Source of the DNA: Bradyrhizobium sp. dw_411
GTDB lineage: Bacteria > Pseudomonadota > Alphaproteobacteria > Rhizobiales > Xanthobacteraceae
Reading direction: 5' to 3'
Assembly: GCF_018449695.1 (NCBI RefSeq)
Contig: NZ_JAAVUY010000004.1
Span: 248,001 to 312,000 of the forward strand
DNA: 64,000 nucleotides
Shown: positions 1-12,000 of the stretch, one piece after another
How positions within the stretch are numbered: the first letter of the stretch is position 1
How the letters are laid out: each line of letters opens with the position of its first letter
Notes under the pieces: model-generated
Seen by the model: only the letters and a program-made list of their open reading frames with translations
Told to the model about the DNA's origin: nothing
The model's database searches: none
Program-made: the position numbers and the translations under genes

Positions 1-3000
1 CGACCGTGCCCTGACCGGAAAGCTGCACGCCGCCATTCACGGTATTGGCGACGTCGAGCGTCAGCTCGCCCGTGCCGGAGACGCCGATGAAGCCGTTGCC
101 TTGCAGGCTTGTCGTTGTCGTCAACGTATACGCCGCCGAGCCGGAGACCGTCAGTGAATCGTTCGTCAGAGGGCCATTAAGTGTCAGCGTGCTGCCGCCG
201 TCGATGTCGATGGTCGTAGCACTCACCGCGCCAAGCACGACATTGCCGGATCCGGCGATATGGATAGTGCTGGCCTGATCGCCGGCGATGGCATCCGAGA
301 ATGTCAGCGTCTTGCCTGGATCAGGCGCCAGCGTGACGTTGTCCGAACCTGCGAACAGACCGGCACCGAGGCCTTGTCCGTTACCGCCGTTCTGCGCACC
401 GGCGATGGCCGCGCCGCCGCTGCCGCCCTGAACGTAATTTCCGGAAACGGTCTCGCCGCCGGCAATGGTCAGCGACCCGCCGGGGGCGACAAAGATGCCG
501 CCACCTAGTCCGGCACCGCCGCCGCCGCCGCCACCTATATTTGCCGACGAGAAACCACCATAGCCGGCACCGTAACCCGCGGCACCTCCGCCATAATGGC
601 TTGTTCCGTGTCTTCCCAGGTAACGGAAGCCATAGGCACCCCCGCCGCCGCCGCCGAAGCCACCGTTTTGGCCGCCGTAGTCGACGCTGCCAGCACCACC
701 CGATTGATACCCCTCGCCGTCAACCACCCCGCCACCGCCGCGATAGGCGAATCTGGTGTAGCCCCCGAAGCCGTTGCCGCCGTTGCCGCCGATGGCGCCG
801 TCATGGGTGACGGTTACATTTGTGATCGTGGCCGAGGCGCCGCTGCCGATAAAGAACGCGCCGCCGGCACCGAGACCACCGCCGCCACCGCCACCACCTC
901 CGCCATAAAATTGGCTTCGGGTCGCGAAGCCGCCATTTTGACCGCGTTCGACCAGATGTTGCATCGTCAGGTCGGAGAACAACGCATTGCCCGACCGGAG
1001 ATAAAATCCGCCGTAGGAATTGCCACCGTCGATCGTGTGGCCGTTGCCTTCGAACGTCAGGGTATCGCCTGCCCCAAGGGCGATGACCGGCAGGTTGGCC
1101 GTCAACGTCGGATCGCCGGTCAGGTCGATGACGTAGTTGGTATTTGTGGAGGCAAAAAAGCCTCCGTTATCGATCGCCTGAAGCACGCTCGCCAGGTCGG
1201 CCTGCGACGCAACGCTGAACGTCGGCTGCGTATTGGCCGTCAGGACAGTGCTGCCACCCGCGACTGGTGTCGAATAGGTGATCGTACCGGTCGGGCTGGT
1301 CGCGCCGTCGTAAAGATGGCCGTTGGTATTGATCGTCAACGTATCGCCGGCCGCGAGGTTGAAAGCCGGCAGATTGGCCGTCATCGGCACATCGCCGGTC
1401 AGGTTGATGACGTAGTTGGTGTTGACGCTCGAGAACAGATCGCCGGCGTTGATGGCCGACGCCACTTTCGTCAGATCAGTTACGGAGCCGACGTCAAAGG
1501 TCGGCACAGCAGTGCCGCTCAGGACCGTGCTGCCGCCCGGGCCTGTCGCCGCAAAGATGAAACTGCCGGTAGAGCTGGTCGCCCCATCGAAAAGATGGCC
1601 GCCCGTATCGATTGTCAGGGTATCGCCGGCCGCGAGCTTGAAGGTCGCCGGATTGAGCGCAAGCGGCACGTCACTGGTCAGGTTGATGACGTAGTTCGTG
1701 TTGATGCTCGAGAGGAGACCGCCGGAGTCGATGGCGGAGGACACGTTCGCCAGATCGGTTGCGGAGGCGACGTCGAACGTCGGCTCGGCTCCCCCTGTCA
1801 GCACGGTGCTGCCGCCCGGACCGGTCGCAGCAAAAATGAAGTCGGTGCCAGCGGCGTTGGTGGCGCCGTCAAAAAGATGGCCGTGGGTGTGGATCGTTAG
1901 CGTCGAACCGCTGGCCAGCGTGACCGGCGGAAGGCCTGCGGTATCAACAACGTCAGCGGTCAGGTCGATAACGTAATTCGTGTCGATACTCGAAAGCGGA
2001 TTGCCGATATCGAGGGCGGTAACCGCGTTCGCCAGATCGCTTGCGGACGCAACGCTGAAGATCGGCTCCGCACCGCCGGTCAGGACGGTGCTGCCGCCCG
2101 GCCCGGTCGCCGCAAAGGTGAAATCAGCGCCGGCGCCGTTGGTCGCGCCGTCAAACAGATGGCCGTTGGTATCGACCGTCAGCGTGTTGCCGGCAGCCAG
2201 CGAGATCGCCGGCACTCCGCCGCCCGCCGCCACATCGGCGGTGAGATTGATGACATAATCGATGCCGCCAACCTGCCCGATCGCGTCGGTATCGATGGCA
2301 TAGACCACTGCGGCAAGGTCCGAGATCGATCCGAGATTGTAGGTGGGATCGATGGTCAGGGTTCCCGAACCGGTGTCTATAATGGTCTGGGTGCCGAAGA
2401 AGGCGCCGGACAGCGTGACGTTGCCCGCGCCGGAAATGTTGATGGTCTCGCTTCCGGAATCGAATCCGCCGGAAAGAACGACATCGCCCGGCCCCGAAAT
2501 ATTGATCGTTCCGCCGGGACCGCCAATCGAGTTGGCCACGGTGAGTGCCTCGCCGGCCGGCGGGGCGAAATTGACAGTGCCGCCGTTGAGCCAGAAGGCC
2601 GCCCCCGCGCTCGCAGAATCCCCTGAGAGCGAGCCGGCGCCGAACGTCAAAGAAGCGCCGGACGCAACAGCGATCGCACCGCCGACGCCCCCTGGCGCCT
2701 GGTTGTCGCTGAAGATGACATCGGACAAGGTAGCGGACGTGCCCGCGGCCATGTTCAATCCGCTGCCATTGCCATTCGTTTGCGAGAAGGTCAGGTCGCT
2801 GAGGCTCAGATTACCGGATTGCAGATTGAAAGCAGCGTAGGCGGGAGCATTGTTCAACACGCCGCTGATAGTGTGACCGTTGCCGACAATGGACAACGTG
2901 TCGCCATTGGCCAAGTGGATGTTAGGCAAATTCCCTGAAAGCGCGATGGCGCCGGTCAGGTCGATCTCATAGCTGGTATTGGCGAGTGAATCGGCACCGC

Positions 3001-6000
3001 CGATGTTGATCTCGGTGATGAGCGCGGCAAGTTGCGCAGCCGTGCTGGCTGTGAATCCCGCGATGTGGCCCAGCCGCACGTCGGTGCCACCGGCGCCATC
3101 GGAGACAATGACAGGGGCATCCGACGCCAGATCTTGCGACGGATCAAAATGCAGCGTGCCGAGCGTCGTACCGCCCGAGGTCAGCGCATAGCTGTTGTTG
3201 CCGAGCGATTGGATACCGGTCGCAGCGATCCCGGCCAGGTCGATGATATCGCCGTCCGCGATGCCGAAGATCGTCGCGGTAGGAACGCCGCTGCCGATTT
3301 TCAGCATCGTCTCAGGCTGAGTGAAAGTTATCGTGCCGGTCCCGGTAACCGCGCCGCCGATGACGGCGGTCGTCGTACCAAGCTCGATGTTGCCATTGTC
3401 GGTGACTGCTTTGATGCTGCCACCGGCAAGATCGAGCGTGGTGCCCGCATTAACGGTCGTGCCGCCGGTATAGGTATTCGCCGCGGTGAAGGTGACGGTC
3501 CCGCCGCCGATGACAACCGATCCGCTATTGCCGTTGCCGCCGTCGGCAATGACACCGGAAATCGTCTCAGACTGGCCCGTAGATGCCAACAGCGTGAGGC
3601 TGTGGTTACCCTCGATGAAAATGCCAAAGCCCGGCGTATTGGCAATCGACAGGTTCTCGATGGTGACGCCAGCAGAATTGTCGATGAAGCCATTGTTGCC
3701 GCCGTCGAGGCTGAAGTCCGCCCCGTCAACGAGCAGCGTACTGCCGCTACCAAGGTTGATCGTGGCAAGCTGGCCAGAGAGCGACGACAGCGAGAAGCCG
3801 CCGGTGAAGGTGATCGTGTAGGATGCGCCCAGGGAAAAATCCGCGCCCCCCTGGCTGATGCCGGCAAGCGCCGCAGCGAGATCGGTCGCCGAGGCAACCG
3901 AGAACGCGGTCTGAATCATATCGATCAGGGTCCCGCCATGACCGTCCGACAACACGCCGAGTTGCAGATTGGTCTGGGTAGGATCGAAGTCCAGCGTGCC
4001 GACGGTCGTACCGCCGGAGTTCCTCAACGTCAGGATATTGTTGGCGCCGAGAGAGGCGCTGGTCGCCGCGATGCTGCGCAGGTCGATGATGTCGCCGCTG
4101 CCAAATCCCGTGATCGTCTTGGAAATCCCGCCGCTCACGACGAGCGCGGTTGCGGCTACACCGCTGCCGAAATTGAGTGTGCCGGTGCCGGACATCGAGG
4201 CAAAGGTAGAGGTGCCCCCGTTATCGAGCGCGATCACACCATTACCGTCAACACCGCCGATGAAGGCACTCGCGGCATTGACATTCAGGGTGCCGCTGTC
4301 GTGGATGATTTGGTTGAACGTCGTCCCGGCGTTGACGTTGATCGTGCCGTTGTCGGTCAGTGCATTCGCGATGGTACTTCCGACATTCAGATTCAGCGTG
4401 CCATTGACGGTGATCGCCCCCGCCCCGACATTTCCGCCGCTGTCGATGTCAAGCGTCGCGCCGGAATCGACGACCGTGGTTCCGGTGTAAGAGTTGACGC
4501 TGGAGAAATGCACCACGCCGGCGCCGCCGACTTCGATATTGCCGACGCCGGCATTGGCGCCAGTGCCGCCGCTGCCGCTCTGGTCGGTGATACCGTTCGC
4601 AACCGTCAGCGTATCGCCAGCCGCCGGCGCGAGGATGATGGTCTCGTTGCCCTGTATGAAAATGCCGGAGCCGAACCCCGCGCCGCTTTGACCGCCGGAA
4701 ACGCCTGCACCGCCGGAAACGCCATTGCCCGACAGCGAGCCGCCGGCGATTGTCAGCGATCCGCCCTGCTCGACAAAAACGCCACCGCCAGCGCCGAGGC
4801 CACCGCCGCCGCCGGCATAGATGCCAGCGCCGCCATGGCCGGCGCCGAAGCCGCCCGCACCGCCGGCGTGATTGCTTCCACTGCGGCCGCCGCCGCCGCC
4901 GAACCCACCAGCCCCGCCGGTCGCACCATTGTTGTTGCTGCCGAGCCCCGCACCGCCGCCGCCGCCGCCGAAGCCGCCGTTACCTCCGCCCGTGTAGTTG
5001 GTGTAAGCGTTGTATGCAAAACTCTCCCCCCCGCCACCGCCGCCGCCAAAACTGCCGTTCTGGGCCGTCGTGGAGTTGCGGAAGTAGGCCGGAGGGCCCT
5101 GATGTGAGCCCACATTACCGTTGATATATTCGACGAAATAACCGCGGTATCGAACGGTGTAATTGCCTCTTGTCGAAAAGCCACCCGAGCCGAGGCGATT
5201 GACGGAACCGACGGCGGGAATATTCGCATGGCTGCCCGTCGCCGTATTTCCGTAGCCACTGTGCCCCGGTACGGTCAGACCGACAGTCCCGCCGTTACCG
5301 CCTCCTTTGACGTACGCGAAGTCGGTTGGGCCATAGATCTCGGTACCCGTATGCGTCCACACACCATTGACGGAGCTGTAGAACGGGAAAATATAGGCTT
5401 TTGAAAGCTTCGTCTGGTAGGTGGAGCCTTGACCGGACGATCCCATACCGCCGCCACCGCCGCCCACAACGGCTCCGCTGTTGTAGCTAGCGGTGCCGCC
5501 GCCATTGCCACCTATCGCGCGGTCGCCAATAAAATTCACATTGCTGATCGAGACGGCCGCCGCCGAGCCGACGAACAAGCCGCCGCCTAACCCGGCGCCG
5601 CCACCGCCGCCGCCGGTACCACCAGTGCCACCCTGCGCCAGCGTGTGTTCGATATTGAGGTTGTCGATCGCGACAGAGCCGGCAAACACGAACAGGCCGC
5701 GATACTGGTTGGCGCCGTCGAGATCGAAACCATTGCCGTTGATGACGAGCGACGAACCGTTGGCAAGATCGAGGGCCGGAAGATTGGAGTTCAGCGTAAT
5801 GGTCTGGGTGAAATTGATCTGGAATAACGGGGCGCTGCTTTGGCTGCCGCCCACGCTCATGGCGTTGATCGCGTTGATCAGCTGAGTTTCGTTCGCAACG
5901 TTGAAGATGACCGGCGAGAGGACCGAAATATTTCCGCTGCTAAGACTGGTCGAGCCGCCATTCGGATTGCTGATTTGGGCGACGACATCGATCGTACCGC

Positions 6001-9000
6001 CGGCGTCGCTGGACTGCACCGCGTAGGTCGCGCCGGTGCCGACCAGGTGGGAGACGCCATTCTCGACGCTGAACCATTGATAGGTGACGCCGAAGGCGCC
6101 GGCGCCTTCGGAGGCCGTCAGCACGTCCGCCGGTCGCGCCGTGCTGGGACCCGAGAGATCGTTGCTGGTGATCGTGGGCGATGTGATCGCGATGAAGTTG
6201 TCTTTCGCGACGCTCGTGCTGGTCTGCCCGTCGCTGTCCTGCTCGGTGACGGTCGCGGTCAGTGTGTAGTAGCCGTTGGTTGGCGCCGTGAAAGTCAGCC
6301 CCCCGTAGCTCCAGCCGGTGATGTCGAGCGAGCCGTTGGTTACCGTGCCGTGATCGCCGGCACCGTCCGTCAGGGTGACGCCGTTGGGCGCACCGGTGAT
6401 GATCACGGACTCGATTGAATTGTGCGAACCATCGCCGTTCGCGCCGCCTTCGCTGGAATCGGTGACAGCGAGCCCGACCGAAGCGGCCGTGCCCGCGTGA
6501 CCTCTTCCCGAAGCGTTGTTGAACGATACTCCCGGCGACAGCGGATCGACCGTGATGGCTTCGCTCGTCTCCGCGGAATAAGAGAAACCATGGCTATCGG
6601 TCGCGGTCACCAGCGCCGACAGCGTGAAATTGGTGTCGTTGGGTGGCGTGACCGTCAGCGACGTAAGAGTCCAGGCATGGACATCGACGGATGTTTCACC
6701 GACCTGCGCTGTGAAAGTATGACCGTTTCCGTCGCTCAGAACCGCGCCGACCGGGATGCCCGAGATCATGTAAGACGAGAGCGTCGCGCCGCCGGTGAGA
6801 TTCTCGTTGAAGCTAAAAGAGATCGGCGAACCTTCGGTGCCGACAGCCGGCGTCGTGCCGGCGCTGATATGCACAAGCTGCGTCGCGACCTTGAGGTCGG
6901 TGCCGCCATTGTTGTCGCTCTTGAAGGCAAAGATATCGCCGGAGGGAAGGCCGCCGGAGATGGTGAAGTCGACCTGCGCGCCGTTCAGGAACAGATGAGT
7001 GCCGTCCCAGATCGCGTTGGTGACGGTCACGCCCTTGAGATCGATGATGTCGTCGGTATCGATCCCGGAGAGCGCCATATTGAACCGGGCGCCGGCCTCG
7101 ATATCGAGCGCCCCCGCGCCGGAGAAGGTCAGCGTATCCGTCGGGTCGAACGTGTCACCGCCCCCGATATCGACGATGCCCGCGTCGGTGATCTTGACGC
7201 CGGTCAGCGTCGAATTATCGATATCGAGCGTGCCGTCCGGACCGACGGTGAGATTGCCGCCGGTGATCTTGGTGCCGCTTTCCAGCTCCAGCGTCGCAGC
7301 GCCGGGATCGACGACGATGTTGCCGTGATTGACGACGTTGACGCCGCTGAGAATATTGAGCGACGGATCGATCTGCAGCGCACCATCGGCATCGATGGTC
7401 AGCGTGCCACCGGTCATGGTGGTGCCATCGTCCAGGGTCAGCGTCGACGTGCCGGACTTGCCGATCTCGATACCATCGGCAGCGGCCTTGGCCGTCACCG
7501 TGACACCGTGGAAGGTCGCACCCACGGTGCTGTCGACATCGACAATGCCGGTATCGCCGGTCGCGCCGAGGGCGAGCGTGCCGCCGGTGATCGTGGTGCC
7601 ATCCTTGAGCAACAGTATCGCGTTGCCGGTCTGCCCCACTTTGATGCTGTCAGTGGAGGCCTTGGCCACGACCGCAACGCCATCCAGCGTCACGGCGGAG
7701 GCGCCTTCGACATCGACCGTGCCGGTGCTGTGAACCGCGCCAATCGCGAGTGTGCCGCCCTTTATCGCCGTGCCACCATTCAGTAGCAGTGTCGACGTGC
7801 CGGTTTGCCCGACCTCGATATTGTCGGTCACAGCATGAGCCGTGACAACGACGCCATCGAGCGTTGCGCCGGACGCGCTTTCGATATCCAGCGTGCCGGT
7901 ATGGCCGGCGGCTCCAATCAGGAGCGTACCGTCGGTGATCGAGGCACCATTCTTCAGCGACAGCGTCGCGGTGCTGGTCTGTCCGACTTCAATCTTGCCA
8001 GTCGCTTGAGCCGACACGGCGATGCCGTCGAATGTTGCACCGGGGCCGGTTGCGCCCCGCTCGACATCGAGTGTCGAACCGGATTTGATCTTGACTTGGC
8101 CCGAGCCGGAAAGGGTCGCGCCATCGTCGAGTGTGAGAATAGCGGCGGCAGTATCGCCAATGTCGAGCGAGCCATTATCGACGACGGCAAGACCGTCGAA
8201 CGTCGCGCCGCGATGAGCGCTGCCGGTCCCCCGTTCGACGTCCAGCGTCGAGCCGGATTCGATGGTCAACTTGCCGTTGCCGTCGATGGTGGTGCCGTCG
8301 TCTAGCGTCAGAACGGTAGCAATGTTGTTCTCAACATCCAGCGCGCCATCGACGGTGACGAGTACGCCGTCCAACGTCGCGCTCTTCAACACATCGAGTG
8401 TCGAGCCGTGGTTGATGCTCAGCGTGCCACTGCCACCACCGGTGATGTCGGTACCGCCGGAGATCGTAAGGACAGCGCCGGAATGATCGCCGCCGACGTC
8501 GATCGCGCCATTGTCGATGACATCAAGGCCGCCGAGAACCGCGCCGAAATCAGGCCCCGTGCTGCCCTTCTCGACATCGAGCGTCGCGCCGCGATCGACC
8601 GTCAGCTTGCCGCTGCCGGTGATGGTGGCGCCGTCATCGAGCGTCAGGGTGGCGTTGTTGCTGACTTCGAGCGAGCCGTCGTCGGTCACGGCGACGCCGT
8701 CGAGCGTCGCGCCGTGATGACGGTTGCTGCCGCGCTCGACGTCGAGCTTTGAGCCGGCTTCGATGGTCAGCGAACCCGGACCCGAGATGATCGTGTCATC
8801 GTCAAGTGTAAGGATGGCCCCGGTCGCTGTAGAGCCGATATCGATAGCGCCCTTGTCCATGACGCTGACGCCGTCAAGGACCGCCCCGCGCGAACCGCCG
8901 AAATTGCTGCCACGCTCGACATCCAGCGTGCCGGCGCCGTTCACCGTCAACTGGCCGCCGGCGATCGCCGTGCCGTCGTCGACAACCAATGTCGCCGGGT

Positions 9001-12000
9001 CGGTGCGGTCGATGATAATGCCGCCGTCATTCTCGACATCGACGCCGTCGAGATAAACGGTCTTCTCGATGTGCAGCGTGGCGTGGGCCTCGACCACCAT
9101 GTCGCCGCCGGCGACGGTCAAATTCTCCAGCGTATCGGTGTTGAAGACGTCGATGACGTTCTGGTTCCTGATCAGGCCGCCGTCCACGGTGGCGGAGACC
9201 AGATCGAGTTCGCCATGACGCAGGACCGAGATCGTGCCGGAACTGTCGATGGCGCCGGTCAGTTCGAGCTTGGTGCCGCCATCGACATCAACCAGCGTGC
9301 CCGACGTGATGGTCAGGTCCTTGAACGTGCTGGTGCCCTGCACGGTCTGGATCAGACCACCCGAGGCCGTCGTCAGTTTGCCGCCGACGATATGGGACTG
9401 GTCGAAATCGACGGTGGAGTCGCGCCCGGAAGCTGAAATCAGGCCATTCGTGTTGTCGACATGGCTGTCCTCGAAGGTGACTTCGCCACCGCCCGAAGCC
9501 GCGATCTCGCCGTTATTATCGATGTTGGCCTTGTCGAAAATGACGCTGCCGCCAAGCTCGGCCTCGATCTGCCCGGAATTTTCGACATGGCCGCGGTCAA
9601 AACGCACTTGCGAACCGCGGCCATTGGCTTCGATAGTGCCATGACGGTCATTGTCGACGTGGGACCTGGTGAACCTGACTTCGCCCTGTTGCGTGGCGTC
9701 GATGAGGCCGGAATTGTCGACGTGATCGCGACCGAAACTGACTTCGGAGCCTCGGCCGTCAGCTTCGATGATGCCGTGAGAATCGTTTACGATAAACGAT
9801 TTATCAAAATCGATCTCGCCGCCGCGATCCGCTTCAATGCGTCCGGAATTGGCGACGTGATCGTGCCTGAACTGAACCTGCGAACCACGGCCATTCGCTT
9901 CAACCGTGCCGCCACGATCATTGTCGATATGCGACCGATCGAACACCACCTCGCCGCTGCGATCAGCCTCGATACGCCCGAAGTTGTCGACGTGATCGCG
10001 ATCGAACGCGACCGTTGAGCCCTTGCCGTCGGCCGCGATCGTGGCGTGCCGGTCGTTATCGACATGCGAGTTATCGAACGCGACCTCGCCGCTACGGTCC
10101 GCCTCGATGCGTCCGGCGTTAAAGACCTGGTCGCGGTCGAAGTCGACATCGGAGCCGCGGCCATCGGCTTCGATCTCACCGCCACGCCCGTTGTAAATCC
10201 AGGATTTTGCGAGTTCGAGCGAGCCGCCCCAGACAGCGCCGATCCATCCCCAATTGCCGACGGCGTCGCGCTCGAACCTGACCTTTGAGCCCTTTCCGTC
10301 CGCCTCGATGGCGCCATCGCGATCATTGAGGACAAGCGACGTATCAAATTCAACTTCGCCGCGGTTGTCGGCCTGGATCAGACCGGCATTACCGACCAAG
10401 TCGTATTTGAACGCGATGCTTGAACCCCGGCCGTTAGCCTCGATGATTCCGTCGCGCTCGTTGACGACAACCGACGTATCAAATTCAACTTCGCCGCGGT
10501 TGTCAGCCTTGATGAGACCGGCGTTACCGACCAAGTCGTATTGGAACTCGACGTTCGAGCCGCGTCCATCCGCCTCGACGGTGCCACCGCGATCATTGAG
10601 GACAAGCGACTCATCAACCGCTATTTGTCCATGATGATCCGCCTCGATCAGACCGGAATTATCGACATCGTCGTGGTCGAATGCGACCTTCGAACCCCGG
10701 CCATCCGCTTCGATTGTACCGTGACGAGCATTGTCGATATGCGAACGATCAAACGTTACTTCGCCGCGATCCTCGGCCTCGATCAGACCGCTATTGTCGA
10801 CGCGGTCGTGCTCGAACCGAACCTGTGAGCCGCGGCCATCCGCCTCGATCGTGCCGTTCTTTTTATTATCTATATGCGACCGGTCGAAGGTCACCTCGCC
10901 GCCGCGCTCGGCGGTGATCTCGCCGGAATTCTCGACACGGCTGCGTTCGAAGCTGACCTCGGAGCCCCGTCCCGTCGCGCTGATCGAACCGTCGCCCTCG
11001 TTCCTGACCCGGTCGCGATCGAATTCGACGGCGCCCTCGCGCCGCGCGGTGATCGCGCCGTCATTTTTAACGGTGCTGTGCGCGATATCGACCAGCGAGC
11101 TCCTGCCGGCAGCGACGATCCTGCCGGTGTCCTCGTTGGTGACATCGGTGAAGTCGAGCGAAACCGTACCGCGATGGCGCGCGGCAATATCGCCGAAATT
11201 GTCGACGCTGAGTTTATTGCCGGATGTACCGGCGATATCGACTTGGGCATTCTTGCCCCGCGCAACGATCTTGCCGGTATCCTCGTTGATGACATCGGCC
11301 TCGATCAGGACTTCGCTGGAGGCATGCGCGATGACGGTGCCGGAATTATCCAGATCGCTTTCGATCTTCAGTTCGCCGCCGCCGGTCGCCTCGAACAGCC
11401 CGGCGTTAACGATGGTGTGGGCGCCGGTGGCGATCACGAGCGTCTGACGCTTGAGGTCGGCGTCGACCGTGCCCTGCGCGTCGTTCCTGAATGCCAGCGC
11501 GCCGTCGCCCTCGCCGATTGCGCCCGCCCCCGCAATCGTATTGTCGCGGTTCTCAAGGCTTACCGTCGCAAAGCCTGCACCCGGCAGGCCGTCGATGATG
11601 TCTTGCGCAGGCGACAGGCCCTTCTTGCCGGGGATGGTTTGTCCGCCGTCCAGGATGATATCGCCGCCGCCCGACAGGATCGCCTGGGGCTGATTGAAGT
11701 CGAGTTCTGTCGCGTTGCCGATCGAGGCCAGTTCGATGGTCCCGGCATTGTCGATATCGAACGGGCTTGCCAGCGTCAGCGAGCTGTCGTCATTGATCAG
11801 GATCTTGCCGGCGTTGACGATGGTCGGCTGCGCCGTGTTGCGCGTGCCGTTGGTCGTATCGATCCTGTTACCGGTCCCTGCGACCGTCTCGATCTCGCCT
11901 CCGGCCTGAACCGACACAAAGCCTTCCAGGATGGTGGCGTCCGCAAGCAGTATCTCTGAGTTAGCACCGGCCAAAACCAGTCCGTCGGCGATCTGGCCGG

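Noticed and set aside
596..11959. Long open frames on the plus strand (such as 596-1900, 3032-5107, 6422-7786 and 10874-11959)
   Set aside because: They are antisense to the giant minus-strand gene and arise because its GC-rich repeats leave few stops in other frames. Their products are Arg/Ala/Asp-rich with no motifs.
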